64,000 nucleotides of DNA, taken from assembly GCF_020535565.1 (NCBI RefSeq), contig NZ_CP084758.1, positions 2,135,501 through 2,199,500 on the forward strand. Direction: 5' to 3'. The number at the start of each line of letters is the position of its first letter. The first letter of the stretch is position 1. Position numbers and translations under genes: made by a program. This document shows, piece by piece, positions 36,701 to 45,454 of the stretch. The stretch comes from Shinella sp. XGS7 (GTDB lineage: Bacteria; Pseudomonadota; Gammaproteobacteria; Burkholderiales; Burkholderiaceae_C). The notes beneath the pieces are model-generated. The model was given only the letters and a program-made list of their open reading frames with translations. It did no database searches and was not told the origin of the DNA.

Positions 36701-38215
36701 ATGAATGTCCGTACCCGGATCTGGCTGCTGCCGGCCTTCGCGGTTCTGATCTTTGCCGTGGGCATCGCGGTGGTGTGGGGCTTCTCGTCCCGCACCTCGG
36801 CCGCGATCAATGCCATCGGCGAGGTCGATTTCCCCTATCTGGATGCCACCACCCAGTTCGCTTCCAATCTGGAGGCCCTGGGTGCCACCATCCAGAGCGC
36901 CGTGGCCGAGGGCGAGAAGAAACGCCTGGACGAGGCCAATGAGCGCGCCGCCGCGATGCGCAAGCTGCTGGAGGCCATCGCCCGCATCGAGGGCAAGGCC
37001 GAGGTCGGCGGCAAGCTCAAGAGCGCCTTCGAGGCTTACCACGCCGCGGCGGTGGATACGGCCCAGCTCTTCCTGGGCATCAAGCAGGGCGACCCGGCCG
37101 CGGCCGTGCCCAAGATGCAGAGCGCGCTCAAGGCGCTGGAAACCGAGCTCAAGGCCGCCCGCGTGCAGGCCAGCGAGGGCTTTGACGAGGGCCTGCGCCG
37201 TGCGCATGGCGGGGTGTCCTCCAGCCTGATGGCCATCGTGGTCAGCGCGGTGCTGGTGGTGCTGGCCCTGGGCCTGGGTTCCTGGCTGCTGATCGGCAAT
37301 GTCTGGCGCCAGCTGGGCGGCGAGCCGGAGTACGCCCGCGACGTGATGCGCCAGATGGCCGAGGGTGATCTGTCCCGGCACATCGAGGTGGCGCCGGGCG
37401 CCGAGGCCAGCCTGCTGGCCGCGGTGCGCGCCATGTCCCAGGGCCTGGCGGCCATCGTGAGCAATGTGCGCAGCGGCACCGATTCCATCACCGTGGCCTC
37501 GCGCGAGATCGCGGTGGGCAATAACGATCTCTCGCTGCGCACCGAGAAGCAGGCCAGCTCCCTGGAGCACACGGCCAGCCATATGCAGGCCCTGACCGAG
37601 ACCGTGCGCCAGAGCGCCGATGCCGCGGCCCAGGCCAATCAGCTGGCCGGCTCGGCCGCGGCCGTGGCGGCCAAGGGCGGCGAGGTGGTGTCCCAGGTGG
37701 TGGCCACCATGGAGGACATCAACACCAGTTCCAAGAAGATCGGCGACATCATCGGTGTCATCGACGGCATCGCCTTCCAGACCAATATCCTGGCCCTGAA
37801 TGCCGCGGTGGAAGCCGCGCGGGCGGGTGAGCAGGGCCGCGGCTTCGCCGTGGTGGCCGGCGAGGTGCGCAGCCTGGCCCAGCGCTCGGCCTCGGCCGCG
37901 CGCGAGATCAAGGCCCTGATCGGGGCCAGCGTCGAGCGCGTGGAATCCGGCAGCCGTCTGGTGCAGGATGCCGGCAGCACCATGACCGAGATCGTCTCCA
38001 GCGTGCAGCGTGTGACCGACATCATTGCCGAGATCAGCGCCGCCGCCAGCGAGCAGCGCGACGGCATCGGTCAGGTCAACCAGTCCGTGGGCCAGCTCGA
38101 TCAGATGACCCAGCAGAACGCCGCCCTGGTGGAGCAGGCCGCCGCCGCGGCCAGCAGCCTGGAGCAGCAGGCCCAGGCCCTGCAATCCGCGGTCTCGACC
38201 TTCAAGCTGTCCTGA
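36701..38215 (+). CDS. Methyl-accepting chemotaxis protein (Tar/Tsr-like)
   Basis: A 504-residue chemoreceptor. TM1 covers about residues 6-28 ([20 protein letters not shown]), a helical periplasmic domain runs to about 175, and TM2 is about 175-200 ([20 protein letters not shown]). HAMP-like and methylation helices follow, then the hairpin tip [20 protein letters not shown]. The C-terminus ends VSTFKLS without the NWETF-type CheR pentapeptide. GGAG 8 nt before the ATG is the ribosome-binding site. It probably feeds the flagellar-type array and may use the upstream binding-like protein, which is inference. Confidence 0.93.
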   Translation: MNVRTRIWLLPAFAVLIFAVGIAVVWGFSSRTSAAINAIGEVDFPYLDATTQFASNLEALGATIQSAVAEGEKKRLDEANERAAAMRKLLEAIARIEGKAEVGGKLKSAFEAYHAAAVDTAQLFLGIKQGDPAAAVPKMQSALKALETELKAARVQASEGFDEGLRRAHGGVSSSLMAIVVSAVLVVLALGLGSWLLIGNVWRQLGGEPEYARDVMRQMAEGDLSRHIEVAPGAEASLLAAVRAMSQGLAAIVSNVRSGTDSITVASREIAVGNNDLSLRTEKQASSLEHTASHMQALTETVRQSADAAAQANQLAGSAAAVAAKGGEVVSQVVATMEDINTSSKKIGDIIGVIDGIAFQTNILALNAAVEAARAGEQGRGFAVVAGEVRSLAQRSASAAREIKALIGASVERVESGSRLVQDAGSTMTEIVSSVQRVTDIIAEISAAASEQRDGIGQVNQSVGQLDQMTQQNAALVEQAAAAASSLEQQAQALQSAVSTFKLS

Positions 38216-38233
38216 GTATTTGGCGTCTTGATG

Positions 38234-38277
38234 GCCCGCGCCTCCCGGCTTGCCGCCGCGGGGGCGCGGGCTTTTTA
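38234..38277 (+). terminator. Rho-independent terminator after the chemoreceptor gene
   Basis: Arms GCCCGCGCC (38234-38242) and GGCGCGGGC (38263-38271) form a 9-bp stem followed by TTTTTA. It ends the chemoreceptor transcript. The TATAAT that overlaps the T-run (38276-38281) could serve as a -10 box for the rhodanese gene, but no -35 is evident. Confidence 0.8.
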
Positions 38278-38321
38278 TAATCCGGCGCTTTCATCCCTCC
38301 ACTCTTAGCGGGCACCCCATC

Positions 38322-38735
38322 TTGAAGTTCCTGATCGACAACTGGTATCTGGTGCTGGCCGCCCTGGTGTCCGGCGGCATGCTGCTGTGGCCCAGCCTGC
38401 TGCGCGGCGCCGCCGGCTCAGCCCTTTCCACCGCCGAGGCCGTGCGCCTGGTCAACCGTGAGAAGGGCGTGCTGCTCGACGTGAGCGAGCCCGCCGAATA
38501 CGCGGCCGGCCATGTGGCGGGCGCCAAGAACCTGCCCCTGGGCAGCATCGAAGCGGGCGCCAAGCAACTGCCCGCCAACAAGTCCCTGCCCATCGTGGTG
38601 CTGTGCGCCAACGGCGCACGCGCCGGCCGCGCCGCTGGCATGCTGCGCAAGCTGGGCTACGAAAAGGCCCAGCCGCTGGCCGGCGGCCTGAACGCCTGGC
38701 GCGAAGCCAATCTGCCGGTCGAGAAGACCGCCTGA
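38322..38735 (+). CDS. Membrane-anchored rhodanese-like sulfurtransferase
   Basis: A 137-residue protein with one N-terminal TM helix (WYLVLAALVSGGMLLWPSLL) and a rhodanese domain with the active-site loop VLCANGARAGRAAGML, Cys included, and the typical DVSEPAEYAAGHVAGA and GGLNAWREANLPV segments. The start is TTG at 38322 (LKFLIDNWY), matching the common MKFLxDN start of betaproteobacterial homologues; a more upstream start would run into the terminator. It leads the rhodanese-grxC-secB group. Confidence 0.88.
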   Translation: MKFLIDNWYLVLAALVSGGMLLWPSLLRGAAGSALSTAEAVRLVNREKGVLLDVSEPAEYAAGHVAGAKNLPLGSIEAGAKQLPANKSLPIVVLCANGARAGRAAGMLRKLGYEKAQPLAGGLNAWREANLPVEKTA

Positions 38736-38805
38736 GGCCGCTTGGCGCCCGCGTCCCGTTCAGGGCCGCGTGGCGCTTTTTGTTTTTTGTGCAGGAGCCA
38801 GGCTG

Positions 38806-39066
38806 ATGCAAGCCGTGAAGATGTACACCACCCAGGTCTGCCCCTACTGCGTGCGGGCCAAGGCGCTGCTCAAGCAGCGCGGTGTCGAGACCATCGACGA
38901 GGTCCGGGTGGACCTCAACCCCACCGAGCGCGATGCCATGATCGCCCTGACCGGCCGTCGTACCGTGCCGCAGATCTTCATCGGCGAGCGCCATGTCGGC
39001 GGCTGCGACGATCTGATGGCCCTGGACCAGCGCGGTGGCCTGATGCCCCTGCTGCAGGGCGCCTGA
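38806..39066 (+). CDS. grxC: Glutaredoxin 3
   Basis: An 86-residue dithiol glutaredoxin: KMYTTQVCPYCVRAKALL with active-site Cys12 and Cys15, cis-Pro in RTVPQIFIG, and GGCDDLMALD for glutathione binding. It reduces disulfides and mixed glutathione disulfides in the cytoplasm. The ATG at 38806 has GCAGGAG upstream and is the family start; an upstream in-frame ATG at 38770 adds 12 hydrophobic, non-conserved residues. It stands between rhodanese and secB, a conserved order. Confidence 0.94.
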   Translation: MQAVKMYTTQVCPYCVRAKALLKQRGVETIDEVRVDLNPTERDAMIALTGRRTVPQIFIGERHVGGCDDLMALDQRGGLMPLLQGA

Positions 39067-39219
39067 AGCCGGCCCGTTGAGGGCGGCGCGCACGCCGTCC
39101 TCATGGCGCCCGGCCCACCCCCCGCCTCGGGGGCGACCGTCATCTGGCCTGGGCCATAATCGCGCCCTGCTGCCCGCGGCATTTGGCCGGCGGGCCCAAC
39201 CGAACAGACACTCACCACC

Positions 39220-39675
39220 ATGGCCGACGAGAGCAACAACACCCCCGTGTTCCAGATCCAGCGCATGTACCTGAAGGACCTGTCGCTGGAACAGCCGAAC
39301 TCGCCCCAGATCCTGCTGGAGCAGACCCAGCCCCAGGTGGACATCAATCTGGCCCTGGCCGCCGAGCCGGTCAGCGAGGGCTTCTTCGAGGTGGCCGTGA
39401 CCGCCACCGTCACCACCAAGGTGGCCGACAAGACCCTGTTCCTGATCGAGGCCAAGCAGGCCGGCATCTTCGAGATCCGCAACCTGCCTCAGGAACAGCT
39501 GGAAGGCATCATCGGCATCGTCTGCCCGCAGATGATCTACCCCTATCTGCGCGCCGTGGTCTCGGACGTCTGCACCCGCGCCGGCTTCCCGCCCGTGATC
39601 CTGTCGGAAGTGAACTTCCAGGCCATGTTCGAGGCCCAGCAGGCCCAGCGCGAAGCGCAAGGCCCGGCCAACTGA
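39220..39675 (+). CDS. secB: Protein-export chaperone SecB
   Basis: A 151-residue tetrameric cytosolic chaperone that keeps preproteins unfolded and hands them to SecA. Conserved family features: [74 protein letters not shown] and the C-terminal [14 protein letters not shown]. The 153 bp upstream contain CATAAT (39155-39160), a possible -10 box without a good -35. Confidence 0.96.
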   Translation: MADESNNTPVFQIQRMYLKDLSLEQPNSPQILLEQTQPQVDINLALAAEPVSEGFFEVAVTATVTTKVADKTLFLIEAKQAGIFEIRNLPQEQLEGIIGIVCPQMIYPYLRAVVSDVCTRAGFPPVILSEVNFQAMFEAQQAQREAQGPAN

Positions 39676-39701
39676 TAGCCTCTTGATCTGAGCTGTCATG
39701 C

Positions 39702-39737
39702 AACGCCCCTGGCTGCTGCAAGCAGCGGGGGCGTTTT
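39702..39737 (+). terminator. Rho-independent terminator-like hairpin between secB and gpsA
   Basis: AACGCCCC (39702-39709) pairs with GGGGCGTT (39728-39735) and an inner GCTGCT/AGCAGC pair closes a 3-nt loop; TTTT covers 39734-39737. It suggests that secB transcription mostly ends here and that gpsA is expressed by readthrough or its own promoter. Confidence 0.75.
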
Positions 39738-39756
39738 GCCATCGAGCGAGCCGGAA

Positions 39757-40779
39757 ATGAAGATTGCAGTTTTGGGCGCCGGGGCCTGGGGCACGGCCCT
39801 GGCCATCCAGGCCGCGGCGCGGCACGAGGTGCTGCTGTGGGCGCGCGATGCCGACGCCTGCGAGCAGATGCGCCGCGAGCGCCTCAACAGCCGCTACCTG
39901 CCGGGCGCGGCCCTGCCGCCGGCCCTGGCCCTGGGCAGCGCGCTGGACGCGGCCCTGGCCCATGGCCGCGAGGGTCTGATCGTGATCGCCACGCCCATGG
40001 CCGGTTTGCGCGGCATGCTGGAGCGCATGCCGGCCGGCGCCCGGGTGCTGTGGCTGTGCAAGGGCTTCGAGGCCGGCAGCGGCCGCCTGGGGCACGAGAT
40101 CGCGCGCGAGCTGCGCCCCGATCTGGCCGCGGGCATCCTGTCCGGTCCCAGCTTTGCCCAGGAGGTGGCGGCCGGCCAGCCCACCGCCCTGGTGGCCGCC
40201 TGTAGCGATGCGGGCCTGGCCCAGGCCGCGGTGCAGGCCTTCCACAGCGAGCGCCTGCGCATTTACACCTCGGTGGACCCGGTGGGTGTGGAGGTGGGGG
40301 GCGCGGTCAAGAATGTGATGGCGATTGCTGTGGGCATTGCCGACGGCCTGCGCCTGCAGGCCGAGCGCGCGGGGCGCGTGGATCTGGACGGCGTGCCGGG
40401 CCTGAATGCCCGCGCCGCCCTGATCACCCGCGGCCTGGCCGAGATGCTGCGCCTGGGCCTGGCCCTGGGCGCGCGCACCGAAACCTTCATGGGTCTCTCG
40501 GGCATGGGTGATCTGGTGCTCACCGCCACCGGCGATCTCTCGCGCAACCGCCAGGTGGGCCTGCGCCTGGCGGCCGGCCAGGCCCTGCCGCAGATCCTCG
40601 CCGAGCTGGGTCATGTCTCCGAGGGGGTGTACAGCGCGCCCACGGTGCTGGAGCGCGCTCGCGCCCTGGGCGCGGACATGCCCATCACGGCCGCGGTGGT
40701 CGAGGTGCTGGAGGGCCGTCTGAGCCCGGCCGCCGCCGTGGAGCTGCTGATGAGCCGCGAGTCCCGTGCCGAACACTGA
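39757..40779 (+). CDS. gpsA: NAD(P)-dependent glycerol-3-phosphate dehydrogenase
   Basis: GpsA reduces dihydroxyacetone phosphate to sn-glycerol-3-phosphate for phospholipid synthesis. The 340-residue chain starts [20 protein letters not shown] with the Rossmann GxGxxG at 7-12. It has [20 protein letters not shown], the catalytic-lysine region [18 protein letters not shown] and [27 protein letters not shown] gives a short ribosome-binding site at 39757; an ATG at 39736 lies inside the terminator hairpin and is unlikely. Confidence 0.95.
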   Translation: MKIAVLGAGAWGTALAIQAAARHEVLLWARDADACEQMRRERLNSRYLPGAALPPALALGSALDAALAHGREGLIVIATPMAGLRGMLERMPAGARVLWLCKGFEAGSGRLGHEIARELRPDLAAGILSGPSFAQEVAAGQPTALVAACSDAGLAQAAVQAFHSERLRIYTSVDPVGVEVGGAVKNVMAIAVGIADGLRLQAERAGRVDLDGVPGLNARAALITRGLAEMLRLGLALGARTETFMGLSGMGDLVLTATGDLSRNRQVGLRLAAGQALPQILAELGHVSEGVYSAPTVLERARALGADMPITAAVVEVLEGRLSPAAAVELLMSRESRAEH

Positions 40780-40804
40780 TGCGATGAAGAAAAAGGTGCC
40801 CCAG

Positions 40805-41776
40805 ATGCAACGTCGATCCCTGCTGCAGGCCGCTGCGCTTGCTCCGCTCGCCGCCGGTCTGCCCGCCTGGGCCCAGGCCTGGCCGGCACGGCCCATCAAG
40901 CTGATCGTGCCTTTTCCCGGCGGCAGCTCGCCGGACATCATCGCCCGCGCCGTGGCCGAGCCCCTGGGCCATGCCCTGGGCCAGCCCATCGTCATCCTCA
41001 ACCAGCCCGGGGCCGGCGGCAATATCGGCACCGGTGCCGTGGCCAAGGCCGAGCCGGATGGCTACACCCTGCTCTTCACCATCCAGGGCCCCCTGGTCAC
41101 TGCGCCCCTGCTGAGCAAGCAGCTGCCCTACAACCCGGTCAAGGACCTGCAGCCCATAGGCCTGGTGGCCACCAGCCCCAATGTGCTGGTGGTGGACCCC
41201 AAGCTGGGCGCCAACAGCCTGGCCGACTTTGTGCGCATCGCCAAGGAGAAGAAGGGTCAGCTCAACTACGGCAGCGTGGGCAATGGCAGCGCCGCCCACC
41301 TGGCCATGGAGTCCTTCCGCGCCCGCGCCGGCTTCGAGATGACCCATGTGCCCTACCAGGGCTTCCCGCAGGTGGTGAACGCCATCCTGGCCGGCCAGGT
41401 GCAGGCCGGCTTCATGGTGCCGGGCATTGCCATGGGCCAGGTCAGGGCGGGCAAGCTCAAGGCCCTGGGCGTGACCAGCCTGGGCCGCGTGGGCGCGCTG
41501 CCGGAGCTGCCCAGTCTGGCCGAGCAGGGCTATGCCGGCTTCGAGGCGATTTCCTGGCAGGCCATGCTGGCCCCGGCCAAAACGCCTGCGCCCATCGTGC
41601 AGCGCCTCTCCACCGAGCTGGTCAAGGTGATCAAGAGCGACGAGGTGCGCGCCAAGATCCTGAGCCAGTTCTTCAGCGCCGCCGCCAGCTCGCCCGAGGG
41701 TCTGGCCAGCCTGATGAAGAGCGAGCGCGAGCGCTGGGGCCAGATGATCAAGGCGGCCGGCGTTCAGCCGGAGTAA
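40805..41776 (+). CDS. Tripartite tricarboxylate transporter substrate-binding (Bug family) protein
   Basis: A periplasmic solute receptor of the BugT/TctC family, very numerous in Burkholderiales. The signal peptide begins with a twin-arginine-like QRRSLLQAAALAPLAAGLPA and ends near AWAQA. Family motifs are PIKLIVPFPGGSSPDIIARA, ILNQPGAGGNIGTGAVAKAE, PDGYTLLF, VHVPYQG-like THVPYQGFPQVVNAIL and GQVRAGKLKALGVTS. AAAAGG lies 8 nt before the ATG at 40805; ATG at 40784 or GTG at 40766 are other possible starts. No TctA/TctB membrane genes are nearby, so it is an orphan receptor. The ligand is unknown. Confidence 0.9.
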   Translation: MQRRSLLQAAALAPLAAGLPAWAQAWPARPIKLIVPFPGGSSPDIIARAVAEPLGHALGQPIVILNQPGAGGNIGTGAVAKAEPDGYTLLFTIQGPLVTAPLLSKQLPYNPVKDLQPIGLVATSPNVLVVDPKLGANSLADFVRIAKEKKGQLNYGSVGNGSAAHLAMESFRARAGFEMTHVPYQGFPQVVNAILAGQVQAGFMVPGIAMGQVRAGKLKALGVTSLGRVGALPELPSLAEQGYAGFEAISWQAMLAPAKTPAPIVQRLSTELVKVIKSDEVRAKILSQFFSAAASSPEGLASLMKSERERWGQMIKAAGVQPE

Positions 41777-41779
41777 GGC

Positions 41780-42250
41780 TCAGACGGCGCCGGCGTAGCC
41801 GTTCTGGCGCCAGGCCTCGAACACGGTGACGGCCACGCTGTTGCTGAGGTTGAGGCTGCGCTGCTCGGGCCGCATGGGCAGGCGCACGCGCTGCTCGCCG
41901 GGGAAGCTGTCCCGCAGCGCAGGCGGCAGGCCGGCGGTCTCGGAACCGAACACAAACCAGTCGCCCGGCTGCCAGGCCACCTCGGCGAAGGGGCGGCTGC
42001 CGCGGGTGGTGAAGGCAAACATCCGCGTGGGGTCGGGTCGTGCCGCGGCCAGGAAGGCGGCCCAGTCGGCATGGCGCTGCACGGGCGTGTACTCGTGATA
42101 GTCCAGGCCGGCGCGCTGCAGCAGCCGGTCTTCCATGGAAAAGCCCAGGGGCTCGATCAGGTGCAGGCTGCAGCCGGTGTTGGCGGCCAGGCGGATCACA
42201 TTGCCGGTGTTGGGCGGGATTTCCGGCTGGACCAGGACGATATTGAACAT
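41780..42250 (-). CDS. trmL: tRNA (cytidine(34)-2'-O)-methyltransferase
   Basis: A 156-residue SPOUT-fold enzyme that methylates the wobble ribose in certain leucine tRNAs. It starts MFNIVLVQPEIPPNTGNVIR and has the trefoil-knot SAM site VFGSETAGLPPAL and LPMRPEQRSLNLSNSVAVTV at the C-terminus. It is convergent with the Bug gene (3 bp between stops) and lies downstream of comF on the same strand, 25 bp away. Confidence 0.94.
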   Translation of the reverse strand: MFNIVLVQPEIPPNTGNVIRLAANTGCSLHLIEPLGFSMEDRLLQRAGLDYHEYTPVQRHADWAAFLAAARPDPTRMFAFTTRGSRPFAEVAWQPGDWFVFGSETAGLPPALRDSFPGEQRVRLPMRPEQRSLNLSNSVAVTVFEAWRQNGYAGAV

Positions 42251-42275
42251 GGCAGGGGAGGGCGGGAGTCTTCTT

Positions 42276-43019
42276 CTAGTCGGCGGTGCGGGCCAGCACC
42301 CAGGCCTGGATGCGCGCGGCGCCGGCCTGGCGCAGCACCCGGGCCAGCTCGTGCAGGGTGGCGCCGGTGGTCATCACATCATCCAGCAGGGCCACATGGG
42401 CGCCACGCAGCTCGGCCGCGCGCAGCGGCTCCACGGCAAAAGCCTGGCGCACATTGGCGGCCCGCTCATCGGGTGGCAGCTGGAGCTGGTGCGCAGTATC
42501 GCGCAGTCGCAGCAGCAGCCGGGGCTCGCAGCGCAGGCGGCGGCGCCGCGCCAGCGCGCGGGCCAGCTCCAGGCTCTGGTTGTAGCCGCGCTCGCGCAGG
42601 CGCTCTGGCGCCAGGGGCACGGGCAGCAGCAGGTCGGGCTCCTCGGCCAGGGCGCTGCTGAGGGCCTGGTCCAGGCGGTCCAGCAGGGCCTGGCGCAGGT
42701 CCAGGGCCTGGTGGAATTTGTAGCGCTGCAGCAGGCGGTCCCAGGGGAAGGCGTAGTCCAGCGCGGCAATGCAGCGGTCCAGCGGCGGTGGCTCGCGCAG
42801 GCAGGCGCCGCAGCGCGGCTCGGGGCGCCCGGTCAGGGCCGGTGGCAGGCGCAGGCCGCAGGTCCAGCAGCGCGGCGCGGGCCGGGCATAGCGCTGCAGG
42901 CAGTCGCCGCAGATGCGCGCCGGCGACCAGGCCCGGCAGACCGCGCACTGGCCCGGAAAGCGAAGTAGCACCCGCTCGACCAGCGAGGCTTTGGAGGGGC
43001 TGAGGGCGCGGTGCTCCAT
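42276..43019 (-). CDS. comF: ComF family protein (phosphoribosyltransferase-like)
   Basis: A 247-residue protein with an N-terminal zinc-ribbon region (cysteine pairs in CAVCRAW, CGDC, CWTC, CGAC) and a C-terminal type I PRTase domain whose PRPP loop is LLDDVMTTGATLHEL. The LLQRYKFHQALDLRQALL and GYNQSLELARALA blocks are typical of ComF/GntX. ComF is needed for DNA uptake in naturally competent bacteria; in this proteobacterium a role in competence or purine-linked metabolism is only inferred. It is divergent from the BioC-like gene with 21 bp between the start codons. Confidence 0.88.
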   Translation of the reverse strand: MEHRALSPSKASLVERVLLRFPGQCAVCRAWSPARICGDCLQRYARPAPRCWTCGLRLPPALTGRPEPRCGACLREPPPLDRCIAALDYAFPWDRLLQRYKFHQALDLRQALLDRLDQALSSALAEEPDLLLPVPLAPERLRERGYNQSLELARALARRRRLRCEPRLLLRLRDTAHQLQLPPDERAANVRQAFAVEPLRAAELRGAHVALLDDVMTTGATLHELARVLRQAGAARIQAWVLARTAD

Positions 43020-43040
43020 GCCTCAATATACTGCCCGCCC

Positions 43041-43964
43041 ATGTCTTCCCCCGCCCCCGCGCCCGCCCAGCGACCGCCCAGCCAGCAGATCGACGCCACC
43101 GCCCTGAGCCGCCAGTTGCGGCGCCTGGCCGCCCAGGCCGAGCCGCCCTGGCTGCATGCCGATATCGCCCGCCGCATGGCCGAGCGCCTGCCCCTGATCA
43201 AGATGCAGCCCCAGCGGGTGCTGCAGTGGTCGGCCCATCTGGGCGCCAGCGAGACCCTGCTGCGCGAGGCTTATCCGCAAGCGCGCCAGCTGCGCAGCGA
43301 GCCTCTGCCGGCCCTGCGCGAGCGCAGCCGAGCCGCCCTGGGCAAGGGCGGCTTCTGGGCGACGCTGCGCGGGCGCGAGCCGGCCGAGGTCTGGCTGCCC
43401 ACCGAAGTGCCCGAGGGCACGGCCGAGCTGCTCTGGGCCAATATGTACCTGCATCTGAGTCCGGATCCGGAAGCCTTGCTGCGCCTGTGGCAGCGCGCCC
43501 TGGCGGTAGACGGCTTCGTGATGTTCTCCTGCCTGGGGCCGGACAGCTGGCGCGAGCTGCGCGAGCTCTATGGGCGCCTGGGCTGGCCCAGCGCCGGGCC
43601 GGAGTGGATCGATATGCACGATGTGGGCGATATGTTGGTGCATGCCGGCTTTGCCGATCCGGTGATGGATCAGGAACGCATCGACCTGACCTGGGGCGAT
43701 CCGGCCAAGGCCCTGGCCGATCTGCGCGCCCTGGGCGGCAATCTCTCGCCGCTGCGCCATGCCGGCCTGCGCGGCCGGGCCTGGCGCGCCCGACTGCTGG
43801 AGGCCCTGGAGTCGCTGCGCGGGGCGGATGGCCGCCTGCACCTGAGTCTGGAGCTGGTTTACGGCCATGCCTTTAAACCGGCCCCCCGTTTGACGGTGAG
43901 CGGGGAAACCCGCGTCTCGCTGGATCAGATGCGCAACATGGTGCGCGGCTCGGCTAAACCCTGA
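43041..43964 (+). CDS. BioC-like methyltransferase-fold protein with altered SAM motif
   Basis: A 307-residue protein whose second half resembles malonyl-ACP methyltransferase BioC (LLWANMYLHLSPDPEALLRL, CLGPDSWRELRELYG, WIDMHDVGDMLVHAGFADPV, RLHLSLELVYGHAFK). However, the usual SAM motif I (D/E-x-G-x-G-x-G) is not there: the matching place reads VLQWSAHLGASETLLREA. It may be a diverged or inactive BioC, or bind a different ligand. The start is ATG at 43041; no Shine-Dalgarno is evident. The product could still belong to biotin synthesis, but the missing motif makes this uncertain. Confidence 0.65.
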   Translation: MSSPAPAPAQRPPSQQIDATALSRQLRRLAAQAEPPWLHADIARRMAERLPLIKMQPQRVLQWSAHLGASETLLREAYPQARQLRSEPLPALRERSRAALGKGGFWATLRGREPAEVWLPTEVPEGTAELLWANMYLHLSPDPEALLRLWQRALAVDGFVMFSCLGPDSWRELRELYGRLGWPSAGPEWIDMHDVGDMLVHAGFADPVMDQERIDLTWGDPAKALADLRALGGNLSPLRHAGLRGRAWRARLLEALESLRGADGRLHLSLELVYGHAFKPAPRLTVSGETRVSLDQMRNMVRGSAKP

Positions 43965-44238
43965 TCAGGGCATGCACCTACGATGTGCAAAGACCACAAG
44001 GTTCAAAGGGGGTGTCGGGCTAAAATTCGGCATTGATCGGATTCCTGCCAGCTGAGCTGTCGTTGGTGCTTGACGCAGGTCAGACGCCTTGTTGGCTGAG
44101 GCGGCAGATGGATGGAACACCGGCAGGTGTTCATATGGATCAGATCTCGGTGGAGAGAACGCGAAGGATGTTGCGGCAGTGCAGCTTCGTGCGGCGTCGC
44201 AATGTCCGTGGCCTGAATTGGAAACAGAAGTGACGACC
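43965..44238. other. Leader region of the cytochrome oxidase operon
   Basis: 274 bp without a convincing gene. TAAAAT at 44021-44026 could be a -10 box, but no -35 at proper spacing was found. Base composition is visibly lower in GC than in the neighbouring genes. The operon's main promoter is expected here. Confidence 0.4.
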
Positions 44239-45432
44239 ATGACGATGATGAACGCACGAGTGCATCCGCTGGGGCGCCGTATCAGCCAGCTGGCGGGAGG
44301 CCTGGCAGCCTTGCCGGCCGTGCTGGCCAGCCAGGCCGCGTGGGCGGTGAATGACCTGCCGGGAGGCCCCAAGGTCAATCAGCTGAATCTGCACGAGCCC
44401 GTCACCCGCATTGCCGCGGAGCAGATGTGGCTGCACAACATGATGCTGGCCATCTGCCTGGCCATCTTTGTTGCCGTCTTCGGCGTCATGTTCTATTCCA
44501 TCTTCAAGCACCGCAAGAGCCGCGGTGCGGTGCCGGCCACCTTCCACGAGAGCGTGACGGTGGAAATCGCCTGGACCGTGGTGCCCTTCATCATCGTGAT
44601 CCTGATGGCCCTGCCGGCCACCAAGGTCGTGGTGGCCATGAAGGACACCACCAATGCCGACCTCACCATCAAGGCCACCGGCTACCAGTGGAAGTGGGGC
44701 TACGACTACCTGAAGGGCGAGGGCGAGGGCATCGGCTTCCTGGCCACGCTCGATGCCGGCCAGCGCGAGATGTCGGACGCCGGCAAGCCCGAGGGCGACA
44801 ACTACCTGCTCAAGGTGGACAACCCCCTGGTCGTGCCCGTGGGCAAGAAGGTGCGCATCATCACCACGGCCAATGACGTGATCCACGCCTGGATGGTGCC
44901 GGCCTTCGGCGTCAAGCAGGATGCCATCCCCGGCTTCGTGCGCGACACCTGGTTCAAGGCCGAGAAGGTGGGCGACTACTACGGTCAGTGCGCCGAGCTC
45001 TGCGGCAAGGAGCATGCCTACATGCCCATCCACGTGAAGGTGGTCTCGACCGAGGACTACAGCAAGTGGGTGGAGGGCAAGAAGAAGGAAATGGCCGCCA
45101 AGGCCGATGACCCGAGCAAGGTCTGGGAACTGGCCGCCCTCGTCGCCCGCGGCGAGAAGGTCTACGCCGCCAACTGCGCGGCCTGCCACAAGGCCGACGG
45201 CACGGGCGCCGGCCCGATCAAGCCGCTGGACGGCTCGGCCATCGTGCAGTCCGACGACAAGAGCAAGCAGGTTCAGATCCTGCTGAACGGCGCCAACAAC
45301 GGGGCCATGCCGTCCTGGAAGCAACTCTCGGACACCGAGATCGCCGCCGTGATCACCTACACCAAGAACAGCTGGTCCAACAAGACCGGCCAGGTGGTGC
45401 AGCCGGCCGAGATCGTCGCCGCCCGCAAGTAA
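44239..45432 (+). CDS. ctaC: Cytochrome c oxidase subunit II with C-terminal cytochrome c domain
   Basis: A 397-residue caa3-type subunit II. Signal peptide and two TM helices ([33 protein letters not shown]) lead to the periplasmic CuA cupredoxin domain: [17 protein letters not shown], and [14 protein letters not shown] with CuA ligands Cys251 and Cys255. A fused cytochrome c domain has the heme site CAACH (Cys313) and a distal Met in GAMPSWKQL. It takes electrons from cytochrome c, or through its own heme, to CuA. The ATG at 44239 precedes a good signal peptide; in-frame codons upstream are not conserved. ctaD follows after 22 bp. Confidence 0.95.
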   Translation: MTMMNARVHPLGRRISQLAGGLAALPAVLASQAAWAVNDLPGGPKVNQLNLHEPVTRIAAEQMWLHNMMLAICLAIFVAVFGVMFYSIFKHRKSRGAVPATFHESVTVEIAWTVVPFIIVILMALPATKVVVAMKDTTNADLTIKATGYQWKWGYDYLKGEGEGIGFLATLDAGQREMSDAGKPEGDNYLLKVDNPLVVPVGKKVRIITTANDVIHAWMVPAFGVKQDAIPGFVRDTWFKAEKVGDYYGQCAELCGKEHAYMPIHVKVVSTEDYSKWVEGKKKEMAAKADDPSKVWELAALVARGEKVYAANCAACHKADGTGAGPIKPLDGSAIVQSDDKSKQVQILLNGANNGAMPSWKQLSDTEIAAVITYTKNSWSNKTGQVVQPAEIVAARK

Positions 45433-45454
45433 GTCAGGACGTCACAAAGGATCA

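Noticed and set aside
38276-38281. TATAAT before the rhodanese gene as a sigma-70 promoter
   Set aside because: It overlaps the T-run of a terminator and no -35 hexamer is found at 16-18 bp, so it is mentioned only as a possibility.
44033-44233. A 66-codon frame upstream of ctaC
   Set aside because: No ribosome-binding site or motif, and it lies in the probable operon leader.
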